DNA from: an uncultured Porphyromonadaceae bacterium
GTDB lineage: Bacteria; Bacteroidota; Bacteroidia; Bacteroidales; Barnesiellaceae_A
Assembly: GCA_900538705.1 (NCBI GenBank)
Contig: UPZG01000009.1
Coordinates: forward strand, 1-64,000
Length of the DNA stretch: 64,000 nucleotides
Reading direction: 5' to 3'
The position numbers and the translations under genes are program-made. Position 1 is the first letter of the stretch, and every line of letters begins with the position of its first letter. Below the pieces are notes generated by a model. The model made no database searches and was not told where the DNA came from. It saw nothing but the letters and a program-made list of their open reading frames with translations. This document shows positions 1-8,525 of the stretch, in pieces.

Positions 1-51
1 CGACCCTCTGCTTGTAAGGCAGATGCTCTAAACCAGCTGAGCTAAACGCCC
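1..51 (-). tRNA. tRNA-Val (anticodon UAC), 3' part cut by the window edge
   Basis: Read on the minus strand, the segment starts with a GGGCGTT acceptor arm. It continues with a GCTC...GAGC D-arm and an anticodon arm TCTGC-CTTACAA-GCAGA, so the anticodon is TAC (UAC), which reads valine codons. The T-arm and 3' acceptor strand lie to the left of base 1. The fold and the conserved D-loop leave little doubt about the identity. Confidence 0.93.
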
Positions 52-345
52 GATTTTATTGCAAAAGCGATGCAAAGGTAAAACTTATTTTTTTACTTCC
101 AAAGTCTTTTGACAAAATTATTTCAAAAAATAGCGTACAAAAATTCACACAGTAGAGTTGCTCTACACAATCGTGCCACTTTATTGTAAAAAGGCACAAC
201 ACACCATAAAACAAATAGAGTAACAAACATATTGAATAGACACAAGTGTGTACGAAAAAACGAAAAGCAACATAAATAGGAGCTTACCAATAGGCAATGT
301 GAAAAATAATTACGAAATTTGCACATTCCATCATATATAGAGAAT
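52..345. other. Gene-free spacer between tRNA-Val and lpxD
   Basis: AT-rich spacer with no convincing reading frame. The only promoter-like sequence noticed is GAAATTTG at 314-321, one mismatch from the Bacteroidota -7 element TAnnTTTG and 25 bases before the lpxD start. No matching -33 element was found, so this is a weak guess. Confidence 0.4.
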
Positions 346-1392
346 ATGAATTTTACAGCAGAACAAATTGCAGCTTACTTGCATGGTGAAGTAGAGGGCA
401 ATCCGCAAGTCACCGCAAGCAGCTTTGCAAAAATAGAAGAAGGCAAGCCGGGTACACTGACATTCTTGGCCAACCCGGTATATACTCATTACATATATAG
501 TACCGAGGCAAGCATAGTATTGGTACGTAAGGATTTCATTCCTGAGCAGCCCGTTGCAGCAACCCTCATCAGAGTCGATGACCCCTACTCTTGTTTGTCG
601 CAGCTCCTCGACTTGAGCCAAAAGATGCAAGAAAACAAGCAAGGGATAGAAACACCATCATACATCTCCGATTCGGCTCAGATACCCGATGATGTTTACA
701 TAGGTGCTTTTGCCTATTTAGGCAAGAATGTCGTTATAGGTAAAGGAGTGAAAATATATCCTCACGTATACATCGGCGATAATGTAGTAATAGGAGATAA
801 CTGTACGCTTTATCCGGGTGTAAAAATATATCACGGCTGCCATATAGGACAACGTTGCATATTACATGCTGGCGTAGTGATAGGTAGCGACGGCTTCGGA
901 TTCGCTCCCCAGAAAGACGGCACTTACAAAAAAATACCACAAATAGGCATCGTTGTCTTGGAAGACGACGTAGAAATAGGCGCCAATACGGTTGTAGACC
1001 GTGCCACCATGGGCTCTACCGTCATACATAAAGGAGTAAAGCTCGACAATTTGATACAAATAGCCCACAATGTAGAGGTGGGAGAACACACAGTAATGGC
1101 TGCCCAAGCCGGTGTAGCAGGCTCGTCAAAAGTCGGTTCTCACTGCATGATAGGCGGCCAAGTAGGAATAGCCGGGCATCGACACGTAGGCAATCGTGTC
1201 ATGGTAGGTGCACAAACGGGTATACCCAATGATGTGAAAGACGACTCGGAAGTGATGGGATATCCTGCCGTTTCGCGCAAAGACTTTGCTCGCCAAGCAA
1301 TATATGTGAAGCGCCTGCCGGAGCTGAACGATACCGTAAAACGCTTGAGCAAAGAGATAGAAGAGCTGAAAAAACAATGCGGTCAAAAATAA
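346..1392 (+). CDS. lpxD: UDP-3-O-(3-hydroxyacyl)glucosamine N-acyltransferase
   Basis: Third step of lipid A synthesis: transfers a 3-hydroxyacyl chain from acyl carrier protein to the 2-amino group of UDP-3-O-acylglucosamine in the cytosol. The 348-residue product has an N-terminal uridine-binding domain (about 1-100) followed by many hexapeptide repeats forming a left-handed beta helix. The catalytic His is His241 in QIAHNVEVG. The ATG at 346 fits the family N-terminus MNFTAEQIA; an upstream in-frame TTG at 319 is less likely. It heads the lpxD, lpxC-fabZ, lpxA run, all on one strand with short gaps. Confidence 0.95.
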   Translation: MNFTAEQIAAYLHGEVEGNPQVTASSFAKIEEGKPGTLTFLANPVYTHYIYSTEASIVLVRKDFIPEQPVAATLIRVDDPYSCLSQLLDLSQKMQENKQGIETPSYISDSAQIPDDVYIGAFAYLGKNVVIGKGVKIYPHVYIGDNVVIGDNCTLYPGVKIYHGCHIGQRCILHAGVVIGSDGFGFAPQKDGTYKKIPQIGIVVLEDDVEIGANTVVDRATMGSTVIHKGVKLDNLIQIAHNVEVGEHTVMAAQAGVAGSSKVGSHCMIGGQVGIAGHRHVGNRVMVGAQTGIPNDVKDDSEVMGYPAVSRKDFARQAIYVKRLPELNDTVKRLSKEIEELKKQCGQK

Positions 1393-1431
1393 ATCAGGCG
1401 CAGACAACCTGCACCACAATACAGAGATAGA

Positions 1432-2814
1432 ATGAAACAGAAAACATTGCAAAACAGCTTCTCGGTAAGCGGAAAAGGTCTGCATACCGGGCTTGAAATT
1501 ACTGCCACATTCTTACCTGCACCCGAAAACAGCGGGTATAAAATCCAACGGACCGACCTGCCGGGCGAGCCGATAATCGATGCTGTTGCAGAAAATGTAG
1601 TAGAAACCAGCAGAGGTACTGTTGTTGCCAACGGTGAAATAAGAGTAAGTACCATAGAACATGCTATGGCAGCCCTCTACTGCGCCGAAATAGACAACTG
1701 CCTGATACAGGTAAATGCCCCTGAGCTACCCATCCTCGACGGTAGTGCTCTATATTATGCCGAAGCCATAGAACAATGCGGCGTCGTTGAGCAAAAAGCC
1801 GAAAAGGATTATTTCATCATCAAACACAAAATAGAAATTACCGACGAAGAGAGCGGTAGCTCTATCGTGGTGTTGCCCGACGATAGTTTCAGCATCAACA
1901 CGATGATTTCGTATGACTCTCCCATACTGACCAACCAATTTGCTTCGCTCGAACAACTTAGCGACTTCAAAAGCCAGATTGCCGCAAGCCGCACTTTCGT
2001 TTTTGTACGCGAAGTAGAACCTTTGTTAAAAAATAACCTCATCAAAGGCGGAGACCTTGACAATGCCATCGTCATATACGATCGTAAGACCTCACAAGAA
2101 GAGCTCGATCGCCTTGCCGACCTGACGGGTATTCCTCACAAGTCGGTCGACCAACTGGGGTATATCAACAACAAACCTCTTGTATTTCCCAACGAACCGG
2201 CACGCCATAAGTTACTCGACATACTTGGCGATATAGCTCTTGTAGGACGTCCAATAAAGGGTCGCATCATCGCCACACGCCCAGGTCACACGATAAACAA
2301 CAAGTTCGCCCGTATGTTACGCAAAGCTATACGCCGCCAAGATATGCAGGCTCCCGAGTACGACCCCAACAAAGTGCCCTTGATGGACACCAACCGCATA
2401 CGCGCCCTACTTCCGCACCGCTACCCGTTCCTTTTGGTAGACAAAGTCATAGAAATGGGCGAGAAACATATTGTGGGTGTGAAGAACGTTTCGGGCAATG
2501 AACCTTTCTTCCAAGGTCACTTCCCTACCGAGCCCATCATGCCAGGTGTACTCATTGTTGAAGCCATGGCCCAAACAGGAGGATTACTTGTACTCAACAC
2601 CGTAGAAGAACCCGAGCGCTACTCTACCTACTTTATGAAACTCGACAATGTGAAGTTCCGTCAAAAAGTAGTACCTGGCGATACGCTCATATTCCACCTC
2701 TCATTGGTCGGCGAAATACGCCGCGGGTGTGCCTACATGAAAGGCTATGCCTTTGTAGGTGAAAAGATTGTAACAGAAGCCGAATTCATGGCACAAATCA
2801 TCAAGAATAAATAA
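1432..2814 (+). CDS. lpxC-fabZ: Bifunctional LpxC deacetylase / FabZ dehydratase fusion
   Basis: Two enzymes in one 460-residue chain. Residues 1-305 are LpxC, the zinc enzyme that deacetylates UDP-3-O-acyl-N-acetylglucosamine and commits the cell to lipid A. The zinc ligands are His77 (STIEHAMAAL), His259 and Asp263 (HKLLD), with His286 as the general acid/base. Residues about 318-460 are FabZ, 3-hydroxyacyl-ACP dehydratase, with His363 in GHFP and Glu377 in PGVLIVEAMAQ. The fusion is typical of Bacteroidota and couples the competing use of 3-hydroxyacyl-ACP by lipid A and fatty acid synthesis. It sits 39 bases after lpxD and 14 before lpxA. Confidence 0.96.
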   Translation: MKQKTLQNSFSVSGKGLHTGLEITATFLPAPENSGYKIQRTDLPGEPIIDAVAENVVETSRGTVVANGEIRVSTIEHAMAALYCAEIDNCLIQVNAPELPILDGSALYYAEAIEQCGVVEQKAEKDYFIIKHKIEITDEESGSSIVVLPDDSFSINTMISYDSPILTNQFASLEQLSDFKSQIAASRTFVFVREVEPLLKNNLIKGGDLDNAIVIYDRKTSQEELDRLADLTGIPHKSVDQLGYINNKPLVFPNEPARHKLLDILGDIALVGRPIKGRIIATRPGHTINNKFARMLRKAIRRQDMQAPEYDPNKVPLMDTNRIRALLPHRYPFLLVDKVIEMGEKHIVGVKNVSGNEPFFQGHFPTEPIMPGVLIVEAMAQTGGLLVLNTVEEPERYSTYFMKLDNVKFRQKVVPGDTLIFHLSLVGEIRRGCAYMKGYAFVGEKIVTEAEFMAQIIKNK

Positions 2815-2828
2815 CATCACATCGACAC

Positions 2829-3614
2829 ATGAATAACAACTTGTCATATATTCATCCTAATGCAAAAATAGGCGCTAATGTAGAAATAAGCCCATTCGTT
2901 ACTATATATGATGATGTAGAAATTGGAGAAGGGACACATATATACTCAAACGTGACCATCTTTCCGGGCGCGCGCATAGGTCGTAACTGCAGGATATTTC
3001 CTGGAGCCGTAATTGCTGCCATACCGCAAGATTTGAAATTCCGTGGTGAATATACAACCGCCGAGATAGGCGACAACACAACACTGCGCGAATGTGTAAC
3101 AGTAAATCGCGGTACCGCCGCCAAAGGGAAAACGGTAATTGGACACAACAATCTCATTATGGCCTACTGCCACATTGCCCACGACTGCGTCTTAGGCAAC
3201 AACATTATTATCTCTAACTCATCGCAGTTGGCCGGCGAAGTAACGGTTGACGACTATGCCGTGATAGGAGGTGGTACATTAGTACATCAATTCAGCCACT
3301 TGGGTTCTCATATTATGATACAAGGTGGGTCACATGTCAATAAAGACGTACCACCTTACGTTACAGCAGCCAAGTCACCCATATCGTATGTAGGTCTCAA
3401 CTTGGTAGGTTTGCGTCGTCGCGGTTTTAGCAGCGAAAAGATAGAAGAACTACAAGAAATATATCGCCGTCTGTTTGCATCTGACAGTAACCTGACCGAT
3501 GCTTTGAACTCGATAGAAGCTGAACTGCCAGCTTCGACCGAACGCGACAACATCATTAACTTCATCCGGAACTCGTCGCGCGGTGTCATCAAAGGCGTAC
3601 ATCTTGTAGATTAA
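2829..3614 (+). CDS. lpxA: UDP-N-acetylglucosamine O-acyltransferase
   Basis: First step of lipid A synthesis: 3-O-acylation of UDP-GlcNAc from 3-hydroxyacyl-ACP. The 261-residue length is standard. Residues 1-190 are hexapeptide repeats (beta helix), with HIAHDC carrying the catalytic His118, and a helical C-terminal domain follows from about 200. It is the last gene of the lipid A operon and is followed by a strong terminator hairpin at 3699-3760. Confidence 0.96.
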   Translation: MNNNLSYIHPNAKIGANVEISPFVTIYDDVEIGEGTHIYSNVTIFPGARIGRNCRIFPGAVIAAIPQDLKFRGEYTTAEIGDNTTLRECVTVNRGTAAKGKTVIGHNNLIMAYCHIAHDCVLGNNIIISNSSQLAGEVTVDDYAVIGGGTLVHQFSHLGSHIMIQGGSHVNKDVPPYVTAAKSPISYVGLNLVGLRRRGFSSEKIEELQEIYRRLFASDSNLTDALNSIEAELPASTERDNIINFIRNSSRGVIKGVHLVD

Positions 3615-3698
3615 GCCTGTTTATTGAAATTGTCAGTTCTGCTTATCGATGTTACAAGAATAACAAGTAGAACTACCTGATAGGCAGAGGGATGTCGG

Positions 3699-3760
3699 AC
3701 AAAGTAAGAGCCATATTCTTACTCCGCATGGAGTTGAATATGGCTCTTACTTTGTTTTTG
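3699..3760 (+). terminator. Rho-independent terminator of the lpx operon
   Basis: A perfect 20-base inverted repeat pairs 3699-3718 with 3736-3755. The loop can itself pair (ACTCC/GGAGT), and the stem is followed by TTTTTG. It lies 84 bases after the lpxA stop and before the convergent araC-type gene. Confidence 0.9.
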
Positions 3761-3805
3761 AAACAACCAAATTCCTATCTCGAATTCAAGACATCATGAC
3801 ACAAA

Positions 3806-4687
3806 TCAGTCGTTATCTTCACCCTTGGTATAGCCAAAGTAGTTCTTCTGATAGCGACTGGGGCTACATCCTTTCAATGCCTTAAACTGATGGAAAAAGT
3901 TTGATATATTGTTATATCCACATGCATAGGCAATTTCGTTGATATTCATTTCATTTTCCATAAGGAGCTTGCAAGCGTTACCTATACGGACCTCTATCAG
4001 GAAATCCATAAAAGTTTTGCCGGTACGCTGCTTAAAATAACGACAGAAGGAACCTTTGGCAAAATGTATGATATCGGCAACCTCTTGCACCGAGATATCG
4101 CGATGATAATTTTCCAAGACATAATTATATATCTTACTCATACGCGAATTATCCATCTCACGGCTATGAGTCGAGGCGTAACCTTGACTTGCTACATAAT
4201 CATACTTTTGAGAAGTTGCAATATTAAGAAGCAACTGCAAAAGGCGTATCATGCTTTGTGGCGGGTCATCGTCGATAAGGGCAAACATTTCTTGCTCCAT
4301 CTGTTGCAACAAGCCGTCTTGAATATAAATGCCACGCTCGGCCATCTTGAAAAGATTACGTATAGGTGTCATCTCGGGTAGCTCATAAAAAGCGCCCCAC
4401 ACCGACGGATTAACGTGTACGACAACAGCTTCCACCACATGACCATTAGTCTGATTACCATACGACATAGTATGCGGAAGATTAGAACCAAGAATTATCA
4501 TCTGTGAGGAACCATCGATAGGAATCTCCTTATCACCTATCATCATTCCTCCTTGACCACCACGGATGAAGAATAACTCTATCTCGACATGTTGATGCCA
4601 CATGCTGTAAACAGGCGCGCCAATATCTTTTCTTACCAAGAAAGAGCGTTCGGGATGGAGAGAAAAACTACGTAATGCAGGTTTCAT
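3806..4687 (-). CDS. AraC-family transcriptional regulator of the uronate genes
   Basis: 293 residues. The N-terminal half is a cupin-like sensor domain (WHQHVEIELFFIRGGQGG, then a second HTMSYG segment). The C-terminal ~100 residues form the AraC double helix-turn-helix, including VQEVADIIHFAKGSFCRYFKQRTG and INEIAYACGYNNISNFFHQFK. The ATG at 4687 gives the family-like start MKPALRSFSL; an upstream TTG at 4753 would add an odd hydrophobic tail and overlap promoter sequence. It diverges from kdgK, so it probably senses a uronate or KDG intermediate and controls the kdgK-eda-kduI-kduD module. That role is inferred from position only. Confidence 0.88.
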   Translation of the reverse strand: MKPALRSFSLHPERSFLVRKDIGAPVYSMWHQHVEIELFFIRGGQGGMMIGDKEIPIDGSSQMIILGSNLPHTMSYGNQTNGHVVEAVVVHVNPSVWGAFYELPEMTPIRNLFKMAERGIYIQDGLLQQMEQEMFALIDDDPPQSMIRLLQLLLNIATSQKYDYVASQGYASTHSREMDNSRMSKIYNYVLENYHRDISVQEVADIIHFAKGSFCRYFKQRTGKTFMDFLIEVRIGNACKLLMENEMNINEIAYACGYNNISNFFHQFKALKGCSPSRYQKNYFGYTKGEDND

Positions 4688-4722
4688 AGTAACAACGTGC
4701 TGATTAAGATGTGTTAATAGCA

Positions 4723-4754
4723 CAAAGATGAGAATAAAAAATGTAATTTGCAAG
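4723..4754 (-). promoter_or_regulatory. Probable promoter of the AraC-type gene
   Basis: On the minus strand a CTTG (4751-4754) is followed after exactly 20 bases by CATCTTTG (4723-4730). Each element is one mismatch from the Bacteroidota consensus TTTG-N19-21-TAnnTTTG. Confidence 0.45.
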
Positions 4755-4819
4755 AAATGAAGTGAAGATAATACACAAAATTGGGAAAATAAATAGAGAG
4801 GCTATTTGCCTGATTATTC

Positions 4820-4827
4820 TACCTTTG
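4820..4827 (+). promoter_or_regulatory. -7 element for kdgK
   Basis: TACCTTTG matches the Bacteroidota -7 consensus TAnnTTTG, 33 bases before the kdgK start. No TTTG lies at the usual distance upstream, which fits an activator-dependent promoter under the adjacent AraC-type regulator (inference). Confidence 0.55.
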
Positions 4828-4860
4828 TGAAAAAGAAGAACTTCATTAAATTGAATCAGA

Positions 4861-5904
4861 ATGAAAAACAAAATCGTCACATTCGGTGAGATAATGCTAC
4901 GTTTAGCAACTCCCGATTACCTGCGTTTTTCGCAAGCCTCAACATTGAACGCCACATTTGGCGGCGGCGAAGCCAACGTAGCTGTTTCGTTGGCAAACTA
5001 TGGTCTTGAAACAGAATTTGTAACTCGCCTTCCTAAAAACGATATAGCTCGCGCCTGCGTCATGGATCTTCGTCGCTACGGCGTTGGCGTAAATCAAATT
5101 GTATATGGTGGCGATCGTATAGGTATCTACTTCCTCGAGACAGGTGCTGTAGCCCGTGCCAGCAAAGTAGTATATGACCGTGCTCACTCAGCTATTGCTG
5201 AGATTGAACCTGGAATGATAGACTGGAAAGAAGTATTCAAAGATGCCAAATGGTTCCACTGGACCGGTATCACTCCTGCTATCTCAGAAGGTGCTGCCAA
5301 GGTTTGCCTTGAAGCCATCAAGACTGCCAACGAAATGGGTGTCACCGTATCGTGCGACCTTAACTACCGCAAAAACTTGTGGAAATACGGCAAGACAGCC
5401 TCAGAAGTTATGCCCGAGCTTGTTGCCGGTTGCGACATCGTACTTGGCAACGAGGAAGACGCCGAGAAAGTATTCGGTATCAAACCCGAAGGTTTCGACG
5501 TAACCAAAACAGCCGGTGAAGTAAACTCGGCCGAATTTGAAAGCGTATGCACTCAATTGATGGCCAAATTCCCGCGCATCAAGAAAGTAATCATTACTCT
5601 TCGCGGCTCTATCAATGCCAACCACAACACATGGGGCGGTGTACTCTACTCTGACGGCTCATTGAAGATTTCTCGTCGTTACGACATCACTCACATTGTA
5701 GATCGCGTTGGTGGCGGTGATTCTTTCATGGGTGGCCTCATCTACGGTTTGAATACATATACGACTGACGACCAGAAAGCTCTCGACTTTGCTGTTGCTG
5801 CATCGTGCCTGAAGCACACTATCTACGGCGACTATAACCAAGTAACGGTTGACGAAGTAGAGAAACTGATGAGCGGCGACGGTTCGGGTCGCGTATCGCG
5901 CTAA
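4861..5904 (+). CDS. kdgK: 2-keto-3-deoxygluconate kinase (PfkB family)
   Basis: Phosphorylates 2-keto-3-deoxygluconate (KDG) to KDPG, the entry step from uronates to the Entner-Doudoroff aldolase. The 347-residue protein has the PfkB N-terminal motif FGGGEANVAVSLANYG (residues 33-48). The C-terminal signature DRVGGGDSFMGG has Asp287 as catalytic base. It starts the catabolic cluster and is followed 79 bases later by eda, with a hairpin between them. Sugar kinases of this family vary in substrate, but the neighbours eda, kduI and kduD make KDG kinase the best reading. Confidence 0.92.
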   Translation: MKNKIVTFGEIMLRLATPDYLRFSQASTLNATFGGGEANVAVSLANYGLETEFVTRLPKNDIARACVMDLRRYGVGVNQIVYGGDRIGIYFLETGAVARASKVVYDRAHSAIAEIEPGMIDWKEVFKDAKWFHWTGITPAISEGAAKVCLEAIKTANEMGVTVSCDLNYRKNLWKYGKTASEVMPELVAGCDIVLGNEEDAEKVFGIKPEGFDVTKTAGEVNSAEFESVCTQLMAKFPRIKKVIITLRGSINANHNTWGGVLYSDGSLKISRRYDITHIVDRVGGGDSFMGGLIYGLNTYTTDDQKALDFAVAASCLKHTIYGDYNQVTVDEVEKLMSGDGSGRVSR

Positions 5905-5917
5905 ACAGAAAAAAAGT

Positions 5918-5950
5918 AGCAGGCAGCTTAAATTATATATGCTGCCTGCT
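5918..5950 (+). other. Inverted repeat between kdgK and eda
   Basis: A perfect 10-base repeat, AGCAGGCAGC (5918-5927) and GCTGCCTGCT (5941-5950), with a 13-base AT-rich loop. No T-run follows, so it looks more like an RNA-stabilising or processing hairpin, or an attenuator, than a full terminator. Confidence 0.65.
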
Positions 5951-5983
5951 TATCAATATAACCAACCTAAAAACAACACAACA

Positions 5984-6652
5984 ATGGCTCGTTTCAATAT
6001 ACTACAAAGCATCAACGCCATGAGCAGCACCGGTATGGTACCGGTATTTTACCACAGTGACGTTGAAATAGCCAAGAAAGTACTGAAAGCTTGCTACGAT
6101 GGAGGCGTTCGTGCTTTCGAGTTTACCAATCGTGGCGACTTCGCACAAGATGTATTTGCCGAATTGGTAAAATATGCCGCTAAAGAGTGCCCCGAGATGG
6201 TTCTTGGCGCAGGCACTGTTATCGATGCTCCTACAGCAGCCTTGTATATGCAATTGGGTGCTAACTTCATAGTAGGACCCTGCTTCAACCCCGATATCAA
6301 CAAAGTATGTAACCGTCGTCTTGTTCCCTATATACCGGGATGTGGCTCGGTAAGTGAGATAAACGATGCACAAGAAAAAGGTTGTATCGTATGTAAGGTA
6401 TTCCCTGCCGGAAACGTAGGAGGTCCCTCATTCGTAAAGAATCTGAAAGCCCCGCTGCCTTGGTCTATGATTATGGTAACCGGTGGTGTAGAACCTACTG
6501 CTGAAAGCTTGACGGGATGGATAAAAGCCGGTGTTACATGCGTAGGTATGGGCTCGAAGCTCTTCCCGAAAGAAGTTATTGCTGCCGGTGATTGGGATAA
6601 GATAACCACCCTTTGCCGCGAATGCCTTGCAACCATCAAGAGCTTGCGATAA
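5984..6652 (+). CDS. eda: 2-keto-3-deoxy-6-phosphogluconate aldolase
   Basis: Cleaves KDPG to pyruvate and glyceraldehyde-3-phosphate. The 222-residue class I aldolase has the Schiff-base lysine in CKVFPAG (Lys138), the catalytic Glu46 in FEFTNR and the phosphate-binding end MVTGGVEPT...GVGMGS. The ATG at 5984 gives the usual start MARFNILQSI; an upstream in-frame ATG at 5939 lies inside the intergenic hairpin and is unlikely. It works directly after KdgK. Confidence 0.93.
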   Translation: MARFNILQSINAMSSTGMVPVFYHSDVEIAKKVLKACYDGGVRAFEFTNRGDFAQDVFAELVKYAAKECPEMVLGAGTVIDAPTAALYMQLGANFIVGPCFNPDINKVCNRRLVPYIPGCGSVSEINDAQEKGCIVCKVFPAGNVGGPSFVKNLKAPLPWSMIMVTGGVEPTAESLTGWIKAGVTCVGMGSKLFPKEVIAAGDWDKITTLCRECLATIKSLR

Positions 6653-6667
6653 ACAAAGAAAAAGAAA

Positions 6668-6699
6668 TTTGCATTTAATTCATCCTATCTATAACTTTG
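6668..6699 (+). promoter_or_regulatory. Consensus Bacteroidota promoter for kduI
   Basis: TTTG (6668-6671), 20 bases, then TAACTTTG (6692-6699): an exact match to TTTG-N19-21-TAnnTTTG. Transcription would start near 6706, about 50 bases before the kduI ATG. kduI-kduD therefore form a second transcription unit distinct from kdgK-eda. Confidence 0.8.
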
Positions 6700-6734
6700 C
6701 AAAGCACCGGCATAATATTATGTCCGATGCTTTG
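6700..6734. promoter_or_regulatory. Dyad at the kduI transcription start (operator or leader hairpin)
   Basis: Arms CAAAGCA (6700-6706) and TGCTTTG (6728-6734) enclose CGG/CCG and a perfect 12-base palindrome CATAATATTATG (6711-6722), with one mismatch and one bulge. It begins at the base after the -7 element, so it covers the expected transcription start. This fits a repressor operator or a 5' RNA hairpin. Confidence 0.6.
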
Positions 6735-6755
6735 TGTGTATAATAAAGAATAGCT

Positions 6756-7598
6756 ATGAAAATCAATTACGAAGTGCGCTATGCAGCACACCCTGCCGAC
6801 GCCAAAAACTATGACACATCTCGACTGAGAAAAGAATTCCTCATCGAAAACCTTATGGTAGCCGATGAGATAAACATGGTATATACGATGTACGACCGCT
6901 TGATTGTAGGCGGTGCTGTACCCACTAACGAAAAACTGGAACTCACGCCTATCGACCCGCTGAAAGCACCCTTCTTCTTGCATCGTCGCGAATTAGGTAT
7001 TTTCAACGTGGGCGGAGAAGGTACGGTAGAGATAGACGGCACTGTTTATGAATTGGGTTACAAAGAGGTTCTCTATTTAGGCAAAGGCGATCGCAACCCT
7101 ATCTTCGCCAGCAAAGACCCCTCGAAACCTGCACATTTCTATTTCAACTCGGCTCCGGCTCATATGACCTACCCCGACAAGAAAATAACCAAGGCCGAGG
7201 CCAACGTATTTACTCTCGGTAGCCTCGAAGGCTCCAACCATCGTACTATCAACCAAATGATTGTAGGTCGCGTATTGCCCACTTGCCAATTACAAATGGG
7301 TATGACAGAACTAAAACCCGGTAGTGTATGGAATACGATGCCGGCACACACACACGACCGCCGTATGGAAGCATACTTCTACTTTGAAGTTCCTGAGGGC
7401 AACGCTGTATGCCACTTCATGGGCGAAATGCAAGAGACTCGCCATATATGGATGCACAACGAAGATGCCGTCATCTCACCGGTATGGTCGATACACTCGG
7501 CTTGCGCAACCAGCAACTATACTTTTATCTGGGGTATGGCCGGAGAAAACCTCGACTACAACGACATGGATACAAGTGCTCCTACCGAAATGAAATAA
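6756..7598 (+). CDS. kduI: 5-dehydro-4-deoxy-D-glucuronate (DKI) isomerase
   Basis: Isomerises 4-deoxy-L-threo-5-hexosulose uronate, the product of unsaturated uronates from pectin-type polysaccharides, to 2,5-diketo-3-deoxygluconate. The 280-residue length fits the KduI double-cupin family. The four zinc ligands are visible as His198, His200 and Glu205 (HTHDRRMEAYF) and His247 (SIHSAC), offset by two from the E. coli enzyme. It is followed 34 bases later by kduD, which uses its product. Confidence 0.96.
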   Translation: MKINYEVRYAAHPADAKNYDTSRLRKEFLIENLMVADEINMVYTMYDRLIVGGAVPTNEKLELTPIDPLKAPFFLHRRELGIFNVGGEGTVEIDGTVYELGYKEVLYLGKGDRNPIFASKDPSKPAHFYFNSAPAHMTYPDKKITKAEANVFTLGSLEGSNHRTINQMIVGRVLPTCQLQMGMTELKPGSVWNTMPAHTHDRRMEAYFYFEVPEGNAVCHFMGEMQETRHIWMHNEDAVISPVWSIHSACATSNYTFIWGMAGENLDYNDMDTSAPTEMK

Positions 7599-7632
7599 CC
7601 TTATATTCAAGCATAAAGAAAAGAAACATACA

Positions 7633-8427
7633 ATGGAAGGATTACAATTATTTGACCTATCGGGAAAAGTAGCCCTTGTAACAGGTGCAACACACGGTCT
7701 GGGCATGGCCATGGCAGCCGCCCTGGGAAAAGCAGGTGCTACAGTAACGATATGCGGCCGCTCACAATCGCGCATCGACGCTGCCATAGCCGAATATGCA
7801 ACCATGGGACTAACGGTAAAAGGATACGTTTGCGACGTCACCAAAGAAGAGAACGCCGTGAAACTCGTAGAAACTATCCGCAAAGAGGTGGGTATCATAG
7901 ATATATTGGTAAACAATGCCGGTATCATCAAGCGTATCCCATCACAGGAAATGGCTGTAAGCGAGTTTGAAGAGGTCATAACAACCGACCTCACCTCTCC
8001 TTTTATCATGTCAAAAGCTGTATTTGCCGGTATGCGCGAGCGCGGTGCAGGCAAAATCATCAACGTTTGCTCTATGATGAGCGAAGTAGGACGCGATACC
8101 GTAACAGCATATGCTGCTGCAAAAGGTGGTCTGAAAATGTTGACGAAAAATATGGCTACCGAATGGGCTCGTTACAACATACAGGTCAACGGCATAGGCC
8201 CGGGCTATTTTGCAACTTCGCAAACGGCTCCTATCAGAGTCAATGGAAACCCGTTCAACGAGTTTATCATCAAACGGACTCCCGCCATGCGTTGGGGTAA
8301 CCCCGAGGACTTGGGTGGAACTATTATCTTCTTGGCATCACCGGCATCAGACTTCGTAACAGGACAAGTCGTTTACGTCGATGGCGGTATTCTGGCCTGC
8401 TTGGGCAAAGCTGCTAACGAAGAGTAA
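7633..8427 (+). CDS. kduD: 2-dehydro-3-deoxy-D-gluconate 5-dehydrogenase (SDR family)
   Basis: NAD(H)-dependent reduction of 2,5-diketo-3-deoxygluconate to KDG, which KdgK then phosphorylates. The 264-residue classical short-chain dehydrogenase has TGATHGLG (17-24, cofactor loop), NNAG (94-97) and the catalytic Tyr160-x3-Lys164 (YAAAK), with the conserved Ser in the CSMMS segment. Position directly after kduI supports KduD over other SDRs. A terminator follows. Confidence 0.93.
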   Translation: MEGLQLFDLSGKVALVTGATHGLGMAMAAALGKAGATVTICGRSQSRIDAAIAEYATMGLTVKGYVCDVTKEENAVKLVETIRKEVGIIDILVNNAGIIKRIPSQEMAVSEFEEVITTDLTSPFIMSKAVFAGMRERGAGKIINVCSMMSEVGRDTVTAYAAAKGGLKMLTKNMATEWARYNIQVNGIGPGYFATSQTAPIRVNGNPFNEFIIKRTPAMRWGNPEDLGGTIIFLASPASDFVTGQVVYVDGGILACLGKAANEE

Positions 8428-8441
8428 CACACTACTACCTG

Positions 8442-8488
8442 TTGCACCGCCTGAATCTGCCACTGCGGCCGGCGGTGCAATCCTTTTT
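8442..8488 (+). terminator. Terminator after kduD
   Basis: A perfect 10-base stem, TTGCACCGCC (8442-8451) and GGCGGTGCAA (8471-8480), followed by TCCTTTTTA. It lies between kduD and the YhcH-family gene, so readthrough to the latter may be partial. Confidence 0.8.
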
Positions 8489-8525
8489 ATGAGACACTAT
8501 AGCTAACACAAAAACATATATTGCC

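Noticed and set aside
319..345. Longer N-terminus for LpxD starting at TTG 319
   Set aside because: The extra nine residues are not part of the family start, and the ATG at 346 gives the expected MNFTAEQIA.
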